Shown here piece after piece: positions 6,042-14,240 of a stretch of 21,122 nucleotides of DNA. The stretch covers positions 1-21,122 of the forward strand of contig NZ_QFPF01000056.1 of the NCBI RefSeq assembly GCF_003248605.1. The letters are read 5' to 3'. Below the pieces are notes generated by a model. The model saw nothing but the letters and a program-made list of their open reading frames with translations. It was not told where the DNA came from and did no database searches. This DNA is from Microbacterium sp. (GTDB taxonomy: Bacteria; Actinomycetota; Actinomycetes; Actinomycetales; Microbacteriaceae). How positions within the stretch are numbered: the stretch's first letter is position 1; the number at the start of each line of letters is the position of its first letter. A program made the translations under genes and the position numbers.

Positions 6042-8743
6042 TTCTTGGCCGGCGCCTTGCGCGTGGTCGTGCGCTTGGCGGTGCGCTTGGGCGCCGGACC
6101 CTTCGCGCGCTTGTCGGCGAGCAGCTGGACGGCGCGTTCGAAGTCGACGTCGTCGACGGTCTCGCCGCGCGGGATGGTCGCGTTGGTCTCGCCGTCGGTC
6201 ACGTAGGCCCCGAAACGGCCGTCGCGGATGCGGATCGGCTTGCCGCTGACCGGGTCCGCCTCGAACTCCTTGAGCGCGCTCGATGCGCGGCGCGCGCCGT
6301 ACTTGGGCAGGGCGTAGACCGCGAGCGCGGCCTCGAGGTCGATGTCGAAGATCTGCTGCTCGCTCTCGAGCGAGCGCGAGTCGGTGCCCTTCTTCAGATA
6401 GGGGCCGTACCGCCCGTTCTGCGCCGTGATCGGCTCGCCCGACTCGGGGTCGGTGCCGACCGTGCGCGGAAGCGACAGCAGCTGCAGCGCGACATCGAGG
6501 TCGATGGTGTCGACCGACATGCTCTTGAACAGCGACGCCGTCCGCGGCTTGGGCGCCGCCTCCTTCTTGGCTCCGCGCTTCTTGGGCGCTTCGATCACCT
6601 CGCCGGTGGCCTCGTCGACCGCCTGCGGCTCCTCGGGTTCGAGCTCCTGCACGTAGGGTCCGAACCGGCCGTCCTTGACGACGATCAGCTTGCCGTTCTC
6701 GGGGTTCTCACCGAGCACGCGGTCGCCGGCCACGGGAGCGTCGATCAGCTCCTGCGCCTTGGCGGGCGTGAGCTCGTCGGGCGCGAGGTCTTCGGGGATG
6801 TTGACGCGCCGCGGTTCGGCCTCGGGATTCTCGGCGTCGGCGACCTCGAGGTAGGGGCCGTACTTGCCGATGCGCAGGGTCACTCCGGCCGAGACGGGCC
6901 GGGAGTTCAGCTCGCGGGCATCGATCTCGCCGAGGTTGTCGACGATGTTTCGCAGGCCGACGTGCCCCTCGGAGCCGAAGTAGAACTCCCGGAGCCAGTC
7001 CACGCGCTTCTGGTCGCCTCGGGCGATCGCGTCGAGGTCGTCCTCGAGCGCGGCGGTGAAGTCGTAGTCGACGAGGTCGGGGAAGTTCTCCTCGAGCAGC
7101 CGGACGACACTGAAGGCGATCCAGCTCGGCACGAGAGCCTGGCCGCGCTTGGTCACGTAGCCGCGGTCGAGGATCGTGTCGATGATGCTCGCGAACGTCG
7201 AGGGCCGCCCGATCCCCTTCTCCTCGAGGGCCTTGACGAGCGAGGCCTCGGTGTAGCGGGGCTTCGGGGTCGTCTGGTGGCCCTTCGGCTCGACGTCGGC
7301 GATGGCGAGCGATTCGCCCACCGCGACGGCGGGCAGCGACTGCTCGTCGGCCTTGTCGGCATCGCCGCGCTTCTCGTCGCGGCCTTCCTCGTACGCCTCG
7401 AGGAAGCCCTTGAACGTGTAGACGGTGCCGGATGCGGTGAACTCGGCGCGTCGTCCGGCGGCGTCGACCTCGAGGGTCACGGTCGTCGTCTCGTACTTCG
7501 CGTCGGCCATCTGGCTCGCGACCGTACGTTTCCAGATCAGGTCGTAGAGGCGCAGCTCGTCGCGGTCGAGGCCGCTCGCCACCGACGAGGGGGTGCGGAA
7601 GTGCTCCCCCGAGGGACGGATCGCCTCGTGGGCCTCCTGGGCGTTCTTGCTCTTGCTCTTGTAGACGCGGGGCTGCAGGGGAACCGCCTTCGCACCGTAC
7701 AGCTCGACCGCCTGCTCGCGCGCGGCCTGGATGGCCTGCGTCGACAGCGACTGCGAGTCGGTGCGCATATAGGTGATGTAGCCCTTCTCGTAGAGACGCT
7801 GGGCGACGCTCATGGCGTGCTTGGCGCTCATCGAGAGTTTGCGGCCGGCCTCCTGCTGCATCGTCGAGGTCGTGAAGGGCGCGTACGGGCTGCGCGTGCC
7901 GGGCTTCGCCTCGACCTTGGTGACGGATGCTGTCGCCACTGCCGCGACCGCGTCGGCGAGGTCGCGGGCCGCTTGCTCGTCGAGCACGACGACGGCCTTC
8001 TTCAGCTGGCCCTGCTCGTCGAAGTCCGCTCCGCGGGCGATTGCGGCGCCATCCAGCCGCACGAGCTTGACACGGAAGGACGCGGCGTCCTTGGCCGCGT
8101 CGGCCTCGATGTCCCAGTACCCCGCCGAGACGAAGGCGATGCGTTCGCGTTCGCGGTCGACGACGAGCCGGGTCGCGGCGGACTGCACGCGCCCGGCCGA
8201 CAGTGCGGCGCCGTCGCGGCCGGTGCCGATCTTGCGCCAGAGCACAGGCGAGACATCCCAGCCGTAGAGGCGGTCGAGGATGCGGCGGGTCTCCTGAGCG
8301 TCGACGAGGTCGTGGTCGAGATCGCGGGTCTTCTCGACGGCGGCTCGGATGGCGTCCTTCGTGATCTCGTGGAACACCATGCGCTTGACGGGCACCTTGG
8401 GCTTGAGCGTCTCGAGCAGGTGCCAGGCGATCGCTTCGCCCTCGCGGTCTTCATCGGTGGCGAGCAGGAGTTCGTCGGCCTGCTTGAGCGCGCGCTTGAG
8501 TTCGGCGACGGTCTTCTTGCCGCGCTCCGACTCGACGTAGAAGGGGGCGAAGCCGTTTTCGATGTCGATCGAATACTTGCCCACCGACGTCTTCTTCAGG
8601 TCGGCGGGGATGTCCTTCTTATCGGCGAGGTCGCGGATGTGCCCCACGGAGGAGAGCACCTCGTAGTCGTCGCCGAGGTAGGACTGGATCGACTTCATCT
8701 TCGTCGGGGACTCGACGATGACGAGCTTCTTGCTGGTGGCCAA
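6038..8743 (-). CDS. topA: DNA topoisomerase I (type IA)
   Basis: The enzyme relaxes negative supercoils by cutting one strand. The best start is TTG 8743, giving the classic N-terminus ATSKKLVIVESPTK, with GAAAGG seven bases upstream. The open frame continues further upstream, but that part overlaps the preceding gene. The product is 901 residues. The Toprim domain shows LVIVESPTK and ATDEDREGE (95-103). GRVQSAATRLVVDRERER follows, and the catalytic tyrosine is Tyr325 in GYITYMRTDS. The C-terminal third has four GxFGPY/GxYGPY repeats, at roughly 625, 690, 775 and 840, instead of zinc fingers. It ends in a Lys/Arg/Thr-rich tail (KRTAKRTTTRKAPAKK). This tail and the repeats are the actinobacterial form used for processive relaxation. 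It overlaps tmk by 4 bp. Confidence 0.97.
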   Translation of the reverse strand: MATSKKLVIVESPTKMKSIQSYLGDDYEVLSSVGHIRDLADKKDIPADLKKTSVGKYSIDIENGFAPFYVESERGKKTVAELKRALKQADELLLATDEDREGEAIAWHLLETLKPKVPVKRMVFHEITKDAIRAAVEKTRDLDHDLVDAQETRRILDRLYGWDVSPVLWRKIGTGRDGAALSAGRVQSAATRLVVDRERERIAFVSAGYWDIEADAAKDAASFRVKLVRLDGAAIARGADFDEQGQLKKAVVVLDEQAARDLADAVAAVATASVTKVEAKPGTRSPYAPFTTSTMQQEAGRKLSMSAKHAMSVAQRLYEKGYITYMRTDSQSLSTQAIQAAREQAVELYGAKAVPLQPRVYKSKSKNAQEAHEAIRPSGEHFRTPSSVASGLDRDELRLYDLIWKRTVASQMADAKYETTTVTLEVDAAGRRAEFTASGTVYTFKGFLEAYEEGRDEKRGDADKADEQSLPAVAVGESLAIADVEPKGHQTTPKPRYTEASLVKALEEKGIGRPSTFASIIDTILDRGYVTKRGQALVPSWIAFSVVRLLEENFPDLVDYDFTAALEDDLDAIARGDQKRVDWLREFYFGSEGHVGLRNIVDNLGEIDARELNSRPVSAGVTLRIGKYGPYLEVADAENPEAEPRRVNIPEDLAPDELTPAKAQELIDAPVAGDRVLGENPENGKLIVVKDGRFGPYVQELEPEEPQAVDEATGEVIEAPKKRGAKKEAAPKPRTASLFKSMSVDTIDLDVALQLLSLPRTVGTDPESGEPITAQNGRYGPYLKKGTDSRSLESEQQIFDIDLEAALAVYALPKYGARRASSALKEFEADPVSGKPIRIRDGRFGAYVTDGETNATIPRGETVDDVDFERAVQLLADKRAKGPAPKRTAKRTTTRKAPAKK

Positions 8744-8766
8744 GGGTGTGCCTTTCGTCGATGCAC

Positions 8767-8794
8767 ACCATACACACCGCTCACTGTGTGTCGG
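8767..8794 (-). promoter_or_regulatory. topA: Possible topA promoter
   Basis: On the minus strand, TATGGT (8767-8772) lies 16 bp from CCGACA (8789-8794), within the end of the preceding TadE-like gene and just before topA. A small ACACAC/GTGTGT inverted repeat (8772-8777 with 8786-8791) overlaps it. The match is modest. topA may equally be read from the tad operon promoter. Confidence 0.25.
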
Positions 8795-9140
8795 CTCCCG
8801 CGCGTCCCGGGACGTCTTGCGAGGCCTGCGGCGGACCCGCACGCGCACGGGCCGTGACGGGCAGGCCCAGGAGGCCGCCCGTCACCGTCACCGTGACGTC
8901 CGCTCCGCTGATCGTGCACGCCGCCACCTCGAGTCCGAACGTCGCGGCCACCTCCGCCGCTCTCGCACACGGCTGCCCGGTCGCCGCCCCCGAAAGGGCG
9001 TCCGCCGCGGCGACGGCGGCATTGTCGGCGGCGCCGGCCGCCCGCTGCGAGACGACGGAGGCCTGGCCCACCACGGCGAGCCCGACGGCGAGGGTGGATG
9101 CTGTCAGCACGGCGCCGACGGCGAGCACAGCCCCCGCCAT
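8781..9140 (-). CDS. Rv3654c-like TadE-type secreted protein
   Basis: This 119-residue protein starts at ATG 9140, overlapping the previous TGA by one base (TGATG). It opens with a hydrophobic helix (GAVLAVGAVLTASTLAVGLAVV, about residues 3-24). Next come an Ala-rich helix (GAADNAAVAAADALSGAA) and a short beta-like segment with two Cys residues (QPC…VAACTISGADVTVTV). This is the layout of the small TadE-like proteins that end actinobacterial tad clusters (the Rv3654c type). It is probably a membrane-anchored minor pilin or secretion factor. Its exact role is not known. topA begins 37 bp further on. Confidence 0.72.
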   Translation of the reverse strand: MAGAVLAVGAVLTASTLAVGLAVVGQASVVSQRAAGAADNAAVAAADALSGAATGQPCARAAEVAATFGLEVAACTISGADVTVTVTGGLLGLPVTARARAGPPQASQDVPGRAGADTQ

Positions 9141-9526
9141 CAGAGCCCGCCGTCGAGGGCACAGGCCGAGCCGGTGGCGCGGAGGCCCCCGGCCGGGATG
9201 CCGACCAGCCGGACGGGCTCGGAGACGCTCACGCACACGAGGTCGTCGCGCCGCGACACCTGCACGGCCGCAGCGCTGCCTCCCCCGCCGCGCGCGGCAC
9301 GCTCCACCGCGCCGGACGACTCGCCGCGCGCCGCGAGGCGAGCGGCGTCGGCCGCGGCATCCTGCAGGCGGACGCTCTGCGCGCCCGCCGCGAGCGCCGA
9401 GATGCCGAGCGCGAGCACCAGGAGGACGGCGGGCAGGGTCACCGCGAACTCGGCGGCGACCGCGCCGGAATCATCCGGCGGCGGCGCGCCTTCCGCTCGG
9501 CGCCGCCGCCGCGTCCGCGCGCTCAC
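9140..9526 (-). CDS. TadE-family minor pilin (Rv3655c-like)
   Basis: The 128-residue protein starts at GTG 9526 (GTGA overlap with the DUF4244 stop). An Arg-rich cytoplasmic start is followed by DDSGAVAAEFAVTLPAVLLV, a class III prepilin-like motif in which a small residue, a Glu about five positions on and a long hydrophobic helix are kept. The rest is an Ala/Arg-rich helix (QDAAADAARLAARGE) and a compact C-terminal domain with two Cys. TadE-type pseudopilins are thought to help assemble or cap Flp-like pili at the cell surface. No prepilin peptidase is encoded in this window. Confidence 0.8.
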   Translation of the reverse strand: MSARTRRRRRAEGAPPPDDSGAVAAEFAVTLPAVLLVLALGISALAAGAQSVRLQDAAADAARLAARGESSGAVERAARGGGGSAAAVQVSRRDDLVCVSVSEPVRLVGIPAGGLRATGSACALDGGL

Positions 9527-9726
9527 CCGACCGTGAGCGCGCGCCGCACAAGATCGGTGAGGATCCCGCGCACTTCGTCGCTGCGCATGATGACCACGAG
9601 CAGGCCTGCGAAGGCGACAGCGGCCATGGTCGCGATGGCGTACTCGGCGGTCGCGGCGCCGCTGTCATCGCCGAGCAGCCGACGACGCGCGGCGCGCACG
9701 GCGCGGGGGGTGAAGGGATCGGTCAT
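9523..9726 (-). CDS. DUF4244 Flp-pilin-like small protein
   Basis: This 67-residue protein starts at ATG 9726, with AGAGG seven bases upstream. A longer frame from 9750 lacks such a site. Its sequence GDDSGAATAEYAIATMAAV resembles the processing site of Flp pilins: cleavage would fall before ATAEY, leaving Glu near position 5 of the mature helix. One hydrophobic helix (about 30-49) is followed by a short charged tail. It sits in the place of the major pilin in the tad gene order and is the best candidate for the main structural subunit. It is preceded by a 70-bp gap and overlaps the TadE gene by 4 bp. Confidence 0.82.
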   Translation of the reverse strand: MTDPFTPRAVRAARRRLLGDDSGAATAEYAIATMAAVAFAGLLVVIMRSDEVRGILTDLVRRALTVG

Positions 9727-9796
9727 TGTCGTACCTCTTTCTTTGTGCATGGCTCGTGGGTGGCTGATCGGACGGAAGGGTCAGGCGAGGGAGAAG

Positions 9797-10774
9797 TCAG
9801 ACGAGGGGAAGGGCCGTGGAGCCGAGCACCGACAGCACGAGCGGCACGACGGCGAGGAGGAGGAACGAGGGCAGGGTGCAGGCGCCCAGCGGAAGCAGCA
9901 GCCGGGTCGACAGACGGGCGGCACGCGCGCGGCCTTCGATGCGCGCACGGTGGCGCTCGCCGGCCGCCTCGGCGCGCAGGAGTTCGACGGCGGGGACGCC
10001 GGCGGCGCGCGAGAGATCGAGCGCCGCGGCGACGGCGCCGGGGAGGGCGGGCACGGCGGGTGACGCCGGCGGCGCCCGGCCCGGGCCGAGCGCGCGCTCC
10101 ACGCACGCGGCGGCACGATCGATCGACACCCCGCCGCTGAGGGCGACGGCGAAGAGCTCGGCATCGATCCCGGGCAACCGCGGCGGCGGTTGGGCCGTGC
10201 GCACGAGGCGTGCCGTCCATGCGCGGCCCGCCGCGACCAGCGCGAGCCCCAGGCCGAGACAGACGAGCCCGCGGACATCGGAGAGCAGCATCCGGAGCGG
10301 GTCGAGCCCGAGGGCGACACCGAGCGCGAGCCCCGCGACGGGCAGCCAGAGCATGAGCCGAGCGGTGCCGGCGGGCTCGGCGAGCGCGACACCGATGTCG
10401 TCGCGCGCCTCGGCGGCATCGGCGAGCGCCGTCGAGAAGGCGCGCAGGGCGTCGGCGAGCGCCGCTCCCACCTCCGTAGCGATCGCCCAGGCGGCGGCGA
10501 GATCCCGCCAGGGTCCGCCGCCGCCGCGCAGCGCATCGACGATCGAGCCGCCCGTCGCCGCGACGCGCGAGATCTCAGCCACCGTGGCCGCGACCGTCCT
10601 CCCCGCGGACGGAGCGGCGGCATCCGCTCCCGCCCGAGCGTCGGCCGATGCCAGGTGTCCCCACGCGGCGCGCGGTGCGATCCCGGCCTGAAGCAGCACC
10701 GCGAGCCGACGGGCGACCTCGGCGACGGCGGCGGATTCGGCCTCCGGGCGTCGCCGGCGCCTCAGGAGAGCCAC
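9797..10774 (-). CDS. TadB/TadC-like type II secretion F membrane protein (apparently fused halves)
   Basis: The 325-residue protein begins at GTG 10774, with GAGGAG eight bases upstream, and overlaps the tadA end by 13 bp. Two similar halves are visible. The first has a cytoplasmic helical bundle (RRLAVLLQAGIAPRAAWGHL … GSIVDALRGG … AIATEVGAALADALRAFS) and then a membrane stretch LMLWLPVAGLALGVALGL. The second has ELFAVALSGGVSIDRAAACV … LSRAAGVPAVELLRAEA, then terminal hydrophobic segments (LLLPLGACTLPSFLLLAVVPLVLSVL). Each half matches one T2SSF-type module. Mycobacteria use two separate genes here, as I recall, so this looks like a natural TadB-TadC fusion. It forms the inner-membrane platform driven by TadA. 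Confidence 0.82.
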   Translation of the reverse strand: MALLRRRRRPEAESAAVAEVARRLAVLLQAGIAPRAAWGHLASADARAGADAAAPSAGRTVAATVAEISRVAATGGSIVDALRGGGGPWRDLAAAWAIATEVGAALADALRAFSTALADAAEARDDIGVALAEPAGTARLMLWLPVAGLALGVALGLDPLRMLLSDVRGLVCLGLGLALVAAGRAWTARLVRTAQPPPRLPGIDAELFAVALSGGVSIDRAAACVERALGPGRAPPASPAVPALPGAVAAALDLSRAAGVPAVELLRAEAAGERHRARIEGRARAARLSTRLLLPLGACTLPSFLLLAVVPLVLSVLGSTALPLV

Positions 10775-11862
10775 GGTGCACACTCCTCGACGCTCAGACG
10801 ACCGGCGTCCAGTCGCAGTCGACCGGCGCGGGAGAGCATCCGGGCGCCATCGCCGTGCCGCTCGATGTGCAGCACCATCCCGATCGCGCTCGTCGCCTGC
10901 CGTGCCAGCGCGATGTCGTCGAGGCCCGCGAGCGAGCCCAGTGCCTCGAGACGCGCCGGCACTTCGTGCAGGCCGCTCGCGTGCACCGTTCCCGCTCCGC
11001 CGTCGTGCCCGGTGTTCAGCGCCGCGAGCAGGTCGCGCACCTCCTCGCCGCGGCACTCGCCGAGAACGAGGCGATCCGGCCGCATGCGCAGGGCCTCGCG
11101 CACGAGGCGGGCAAGACCCACACCGCCGGCGCCCTCGAGGTTCGGCTGGCGCGCCTCGAGGGCCACGTGATGCGGATGATCGATCTGCAGCTCGGCGACG
11201 TCCTCGATCGTGACGATGCGCTCCCGCGCAGGGACCGCCGCGAGCATGGCTGCGAGGAGCGTCGTCTTGCCCGTGCCCGCGGCCCCCGTCACGAGCACGT
11301 TGGTGCGCGTGGCGACGAGCGTGCGCACCCACTCCGCCGCCGCGGGGGTGAGCATTCCGTGACCCGTGAGCGCGTCGAGGGTCGGGCGGGCCACACGCGG
11401 GATGCGCAGCGACAGCACCGTGCCGCACGTCGATATCGGGGGCAGGACGGCGTGCACCCGGATGCCGGAGGCCAGTCGCACATCCACCGCCGGGCTGGCT
11501 TCGTCCAGATGCCGGCCGCCGAGACCGATGAGGTCGACAGCGAGCGCCCGCACGTCCTCTTCATCCGCGCTCCACAGCGCCTCGCGCTCGGCCCCGGAGC
11601 CGCGATCGCACCAGAGCCCCTCGGCGCCGTTGATGAAGAGGTCGGTCACGGCGGGGTCGTCGAGGAACACCGCGAGTGGCTCGAGCGCCGACTCCCGCGC
11701 TCGCGAGCGCTCGGGAGCGGGCCCACTCCACTCCGGCGCGGTCGGGGTGATCGACAGCGGCGCGACCGACGCGGTCGGCGGCGGCACTGACGCAGACAAC
11801 GACACGGCCGCCGGGAACAGCGGCGCGAGCGGCGCGGCCGGGGGCTCGGGGACGAAGGGCAT
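10762..11862 (-). CDS. TadA/CpaF-family secretion ATPase
   Basis: This cytoplasmic motor powers Tad/Flp pilus assembly or secretion. The product is 366 residues from ATG 11862. A GTG at 11886 is possible, and neither has a clear Shine-Dalgarno. After a Pro/Ala-rich linker (1-60) come VTDLFINGAEGLWCDRG, then the Walker A GAAGTGKT (193-200) and the Asp box IVTIEDVAEL. The Walker B region RLVLGE (264-269) and the His box GHDGGAGTVHASG (285-297) follow. All catalytic motifs are intact. It is the first gene of the tad cluster. The CpaE/Ssd-type ATPase gene that often precedes it in actinobacteria is absent; a 407-bp non-coding stretch lies there instead. Confidence 0.92.
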   Translation of the reverse strand: MPFVPEPPAAPLAPLFPAAVSLSASVPPPTASVAPLSITPTAPEWSGPAPERSRARESALEPLAVFLDDPAVTDLFINGAEGLWCDRGSGAEREALWSADEEDVRALAVDLIGLGGRHLDEASPAVDVRLASGIRVHAVLPPISTCGTVLSLRIPRVARPTLDALTGHGMLTPAAAEWVRTLVATRTNVLVTGAAGTGKTTLLAAMLAAVPARERIVTIEDVAELQIDHPHHVALEARQPNLEGAGGVGLARLVREALRMRPDRLVLGECRGEEVRDLLAALNTGHDGGAGTVHASGLHEVPARLEALGSLAGLDDIALARQATSAIGMVLHIERHGDGARMLSRAGRLRLDAGRLSVEECAPWLS

Positions 11863-11973
11863 GCCCGCGAGGCTAGGACCGCGCACGCGCCCCGGCCTCG
11901 CCGTGCGGGCCGGGCGGGGGACGCGGATGGCCGGCGCTGCGCTGGGGAGGGATCAGCACCGCCACAAGAAGAG

Positions 11974-12006
11974 GGCGGCATCCCATGGGGGGAATGGGAT
12001 GCCGCC
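11974..12006 (-). terminator. Terminator-like hairpin in the tadA leader
   Basis: A perfect 12-bp stem (11974-11985 with 11995-12006) surrounds a 9-base loop. On the minus strand it is followed by CTCTTCTTGTGG, which is T-rich for this genome, so termination would act leftwards, toward tadA. No complete gene lies upstream on that strand, making leader attenuation or small-RNA ending the likely purposes. Confidence 0.55.
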
Positions 12007-12008
12007 TC

Positions 12009-12043
12009 GCGACACCCGGTCAGGGGGGTGGCCGGGATGTCGC
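12009..12043. repeat. Bulged 11-bp hairpin adjoining the terminator-like stem
   Basis: GCGACACCCGG (12009-12019) pairs with CCGGGATGTCGC (12032-12043) apart from one unpaired A at 12037. The loop is 12 bases. Only two bases separate it from the 11974-12006 stem, so both could stack into one RNA structure. Confidence 0.65.
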
Positions 12044-12074
12044 TCTGCCAGAATCGAATGTTCGGCCGCGAAGA

Positions 12075-12103
12075 AGCATACGCACTTGAATGGACCCGGC
12101 CAA
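12075..12103 (-). promoter_or_regulatory. Probable promoter of the tad leader/operon
   Basis: On the minus strand, TTGGCC (12098-12103) and TATGCT (12075-12080) are separated by the optimal 17 bp. Each matches four of six consensus bases. The expected start near 12068 gives a leader of about 200 nt before tadA. Confidence 0.5.
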
Positions 12104-12105
12104 AC

Positions 12106-12136
12106 ATATCGGCACCGCTCCCATGCGGTATATCGG
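12106..12136. promoter_or_regulatory. Operator-like repeat between acs and tad
   Basis: ATATCGG occurs at 12106-12112 and again at 12130-12136 (24-bp spacing). Between them ACCGC (12114-12118) and GCGGT (12125-12129) form an inverted pair. The A/T-rich heptamers stand out in this GC-rich region and lie immediately upstream of the tad -35 box. A regulator-binding site serving one or both divergent genes is plausible. No specific regulator is recognised. Confidence 0.35.
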
Positions 12137-12192
12137 GCGGGGCGCATGAGCACCCCCGACTTTCGGCGGTAGCCGCCCCTTTCGCGCGCGGG

Positions 12193-12198
12193 TAGATT
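12193..12198 (+). promoter_or_regulatory. acs: Possible -10 box for acs
   Basis: TAGATT lies about 70 bp before the acs start and resembles the TAGACT box in front of tRNA-Pro in this window. No convincing -35 is seen at 16-18 bp, so activation by a regulator would be needed if it is used. Confidence 0.3.
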
Positions 12199-12269
12199 CG
12201 CCGCAGGCCGGGACCGGGCGTCGATCGCTCGGCATCCCCGACGCAGGACGCACAAAGGAGCGCGCACCG

Positions 12270-14240
12270 ATGACCACCCAGATCGACCACCTGCTGAACG
12301 AGTCGCGGCACTTCGCCCCGCCCGCGGAGTTCGCCGCGGACGCCGTCGCCACTCGCGAGCTCTACACGCGGGCGGAGGCCGATCGCGAGGCGTTCTGGGC
12401 CGAGCAGTCCCGCGAGCTTCTGCACTGGCAGACCCCGTTCACCCGCGTGCTCGACTGGTCCAACCCACCCTTCGCGACGTGGTTCGAGGACGGCGAGCTC
12501 AACGTCGCGGAGAACTGTCTCGACCGGCACGTCGAGGCGGGGCACGGCGATCGTGTGGCGCTGCTGTGGGAGGGCGAGCCCGGCGACTCCCGCGCGGTCA
12601 CCTACGCCGAGCTCACCGACGAGGTCAAGCGCCTCGCGAACGTGCTCGAGGGCCTGGGCATCGGCGCCGGGGATCGTGTGGCCATCTACCTGCCGATGAT
12701 CCCCGAGGCGATCGCCGCGATGCTCGCCGTCGCCCGCATCGGCGCGATCCACTCCGTCGTGTTCGGCGGCTTCTCGGCCGACAGCCTGCGCTCGCGCATC
12801 GACGACGCCGGGGCAAAGCTCGTCATCACCGCCGACGGCGGGTACCGCAAGGGCAAGGTGTCGCCGCTCAAACCCGCCGTCGACATGGCCCTCGCCGACC
12901 GCGGCGGACAGGGCCCGCAGGCCAGCGTCGAGCACGTGCTCGTCGTGCGCCGCGGGGGCAACGAGGTCGAATGGCAGGAGGGACGCGACCTGTGGTGGCA
13001 CGATGTCGTGCCGACAGCATCCGCCGATCACGTCGCCCGCGCGTTCCCCGCCGAGAACCCCCTCTTCATCCTCTACACCTCGGGCACGACCGGAAAACCC
13101 AAGGGCATCCTGCACACCTCGGGCGGGTACCTCACGCAGGCGGCGTACACCCACCGCAACGTGTTCGACCTTCACCCCGAGACCGACGTCTACTGGTGCA
13201 CGGCCGACATCGGCTGGATCACCGGCCACTCCTACGTCGCGTACGGTCCGCTGGCCAACGGGTCCACGCAGGTGCTCTACGAGGGCACGCCCGACACTCC
13301 GCACCCCGGACGGTGGTGGGAGATCATCGAGAAGTACGAAGTGACGATCTTCTACACCGCCCCGACCGCGATCCGCTCGTTCATGAAGATCGGCCGGCAG
13401 GTGCCGGCGGAGTTCGACCTGTCGAGCCTGCGCCTGCTCGGGTCGGTGGGCGAGCCCATCAATCCTGAGGCGTGGATGTGGTATCGCACCGTCATCGGGG
13501 CGGGCACCACGCCCATCGTCGACACGTGGTGGCAGACCGAGACGGGCGCGATCATGATCTCTGCGCTGCCGGGGGTCACCGAGACCAAGCCCGGAAGCGC
13601 CCAGGTGCCGGTGCCGGGAATCGTGGTGGATGTCGTCGACGAGGCCGGCGCGCACGTCGGCAATGATGCGGGTGGCCTGCTTGTCGTGACCGAGCCCTGG
13701 CCGAGCATGCTGCGCGGGATCTGGGGCGATCCCGACCGCTTCGTCGAGACGTACTGGGAGAAGTTCGCCGACAGGGGGTTCTACTTCGCGGGCGACGGCG
13801 CGCGTCGCGACGAGGACGGCGACATCTGGCTGCTCGGTCGGGTCGACGATGTCATGAACGTCTCGGGGCATCGCCTCTCGACCGCCGAGATCGAGTCGGC
13901 GCTCGTCGCCCACGAGGCCACGGCCGAGGCCGCCGTCGTCGGCGCCTCCGACGAGACGACGGGCCAGGCGGTCGTCGCCTTCGTCATCATCAAGCAGAGC
14001 TACCTCGACAGGCACTCCCCCGACGGTCTCGCGCAGGCGCTGCGGTCATGGGTCGGCGAGCAGATCGGCCCGATCGCACGGCCCCGCGACGTCTACATCG
14101 TGGGCGAGCTGCCCAAGACGCGGTCCGGCAAGATCATGCGGCGTCTGCTGCGCGACGTCGCCGAGGGCCGCGAGGTGGGCGACACGACGACACTCGCCGA
14201 CACGGCGGTGATGAGCGTGATCAGCGCGCAGGTGCGGTGA
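12270..14240 (+). CDS. acs: Acetyl-CoA synthetase (acetate-CoA ligase, AMP-forming)
   Basis: The enzyme turns acetate, ATP and CoA into acetyl-CoA through acetyl-AMP. At 656 residues it is full length. It carries the Acs N-terminus ([18 protein letters not shown]), the P-loop [11 protein letters not shown] (about 269-279), [14 protein letters not shown] (with a Trp typical of the small acetate pocket) and the [10 protein letters not shown] core. The hinge is [23 protein letters not shown] (split here as [14 protein letters not shown] / IWLLGRVDD). The [11 protein letters not shown] loop (about 614-624) holds the Lys that acetyltransferases of the Pat type acetylate to switch the enzyme off. 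ATG 12270 has AAAGGAG nine bases upstream. It is transcribed away from the tad cluster and ends exactly where the RidA-like gene on the other strand ends. Confidence 0.96.
   Translation: MTTQIDHLLNESRHFAPPAEFAADAVATRELYTRAEADREAFWAEQSRELLHWQTPFTRVLDWSNPPFATWFEDGELNVAENCLDRHVEAGHGDRVALLWEGEPGDSRAVTYAELTDEVKRLANVLEGLGIGAGDRVAIYLPMIPEAIAAMLAVARIGAIHSVVFGGFSADSLRSRIDDAGAKLVITADGGYRKGKVSPLKPAVDMALADRGGQGPQASVEHVLVVRRGGNEVEWQEGRDLWWHDVVPTASADHVARAFPAENPLFILYTSGTTGKPKGILHTSGGYLTQAAYTHRNVFDLHPETDVYWCTADIGWITGHSYVAYGPLANGSTQVLYEGTPDTPHPGRWWEIIEKYEVTIFYTAPTAIRSFMKIGRQVPAEFDLSSLRLLGSVGEPINPEAWMWYRTVIGAGTTPIVDTWWQTETGAIMISALPGVTETKPGSAQVPVPGIVVDVVDEAGAHVGNDAGGLLVVTEPWPSMLRGIWGDPDRFVETYWEKFADRGFYFAGDGARRDEDGDIWLLGRVDDVMNVSGHRLSTAEIESALVAHEATAEAAVVGASDETTGQAVVAFVIIKQSYLDRHSPDGLAQALRSWVGEQIGPIARPRDVYIVGELPKTRSGKIMRRLLRDVAEGREVGDTTTLADTAVMSVISAQVR

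Larger units (their letters stand above)
11965..12068 (-). ncRNA. Putative structured leader or small RNA upstream of tadA
   Basis: A minus-strand transcript starting near 12068 (from the promoter at 12075-12103) would contain two adjacent strong hairpins (12043-12009 and 12006-11974). It would then meet a pyrimidine-rich CTCTTCTT tail. The predicted product is about 100 nt, ending about 100 nt before the tadA start. It may be an attenuator controlling readthrough into tadA or a free small RNA. No known riboswitch class is recognised. The boundaries are inferred. Confidence 0.4.

Noticed and set aside
6962..8857. Long plus-strand open frame (631 codons) opposite topA
   Set aside because: It is the complement of conserved topA codons and shows only low-complexity Gly/Val/Asp/Leu-rich sequence.
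11953..12267. 104-codon minus-strand frame in the acs-tad spacer
   Set aside because: Low-complexity residues and no conserved pattern; the hairpins explain the sequence better.
11646..14015. Very long minus-strand open frame (789 codons) opposite acs
   Set aside because: It lies antisense to an unmistakable acs gene, has no recognisable domain and arises from GC-rich codon structure on the other strand.
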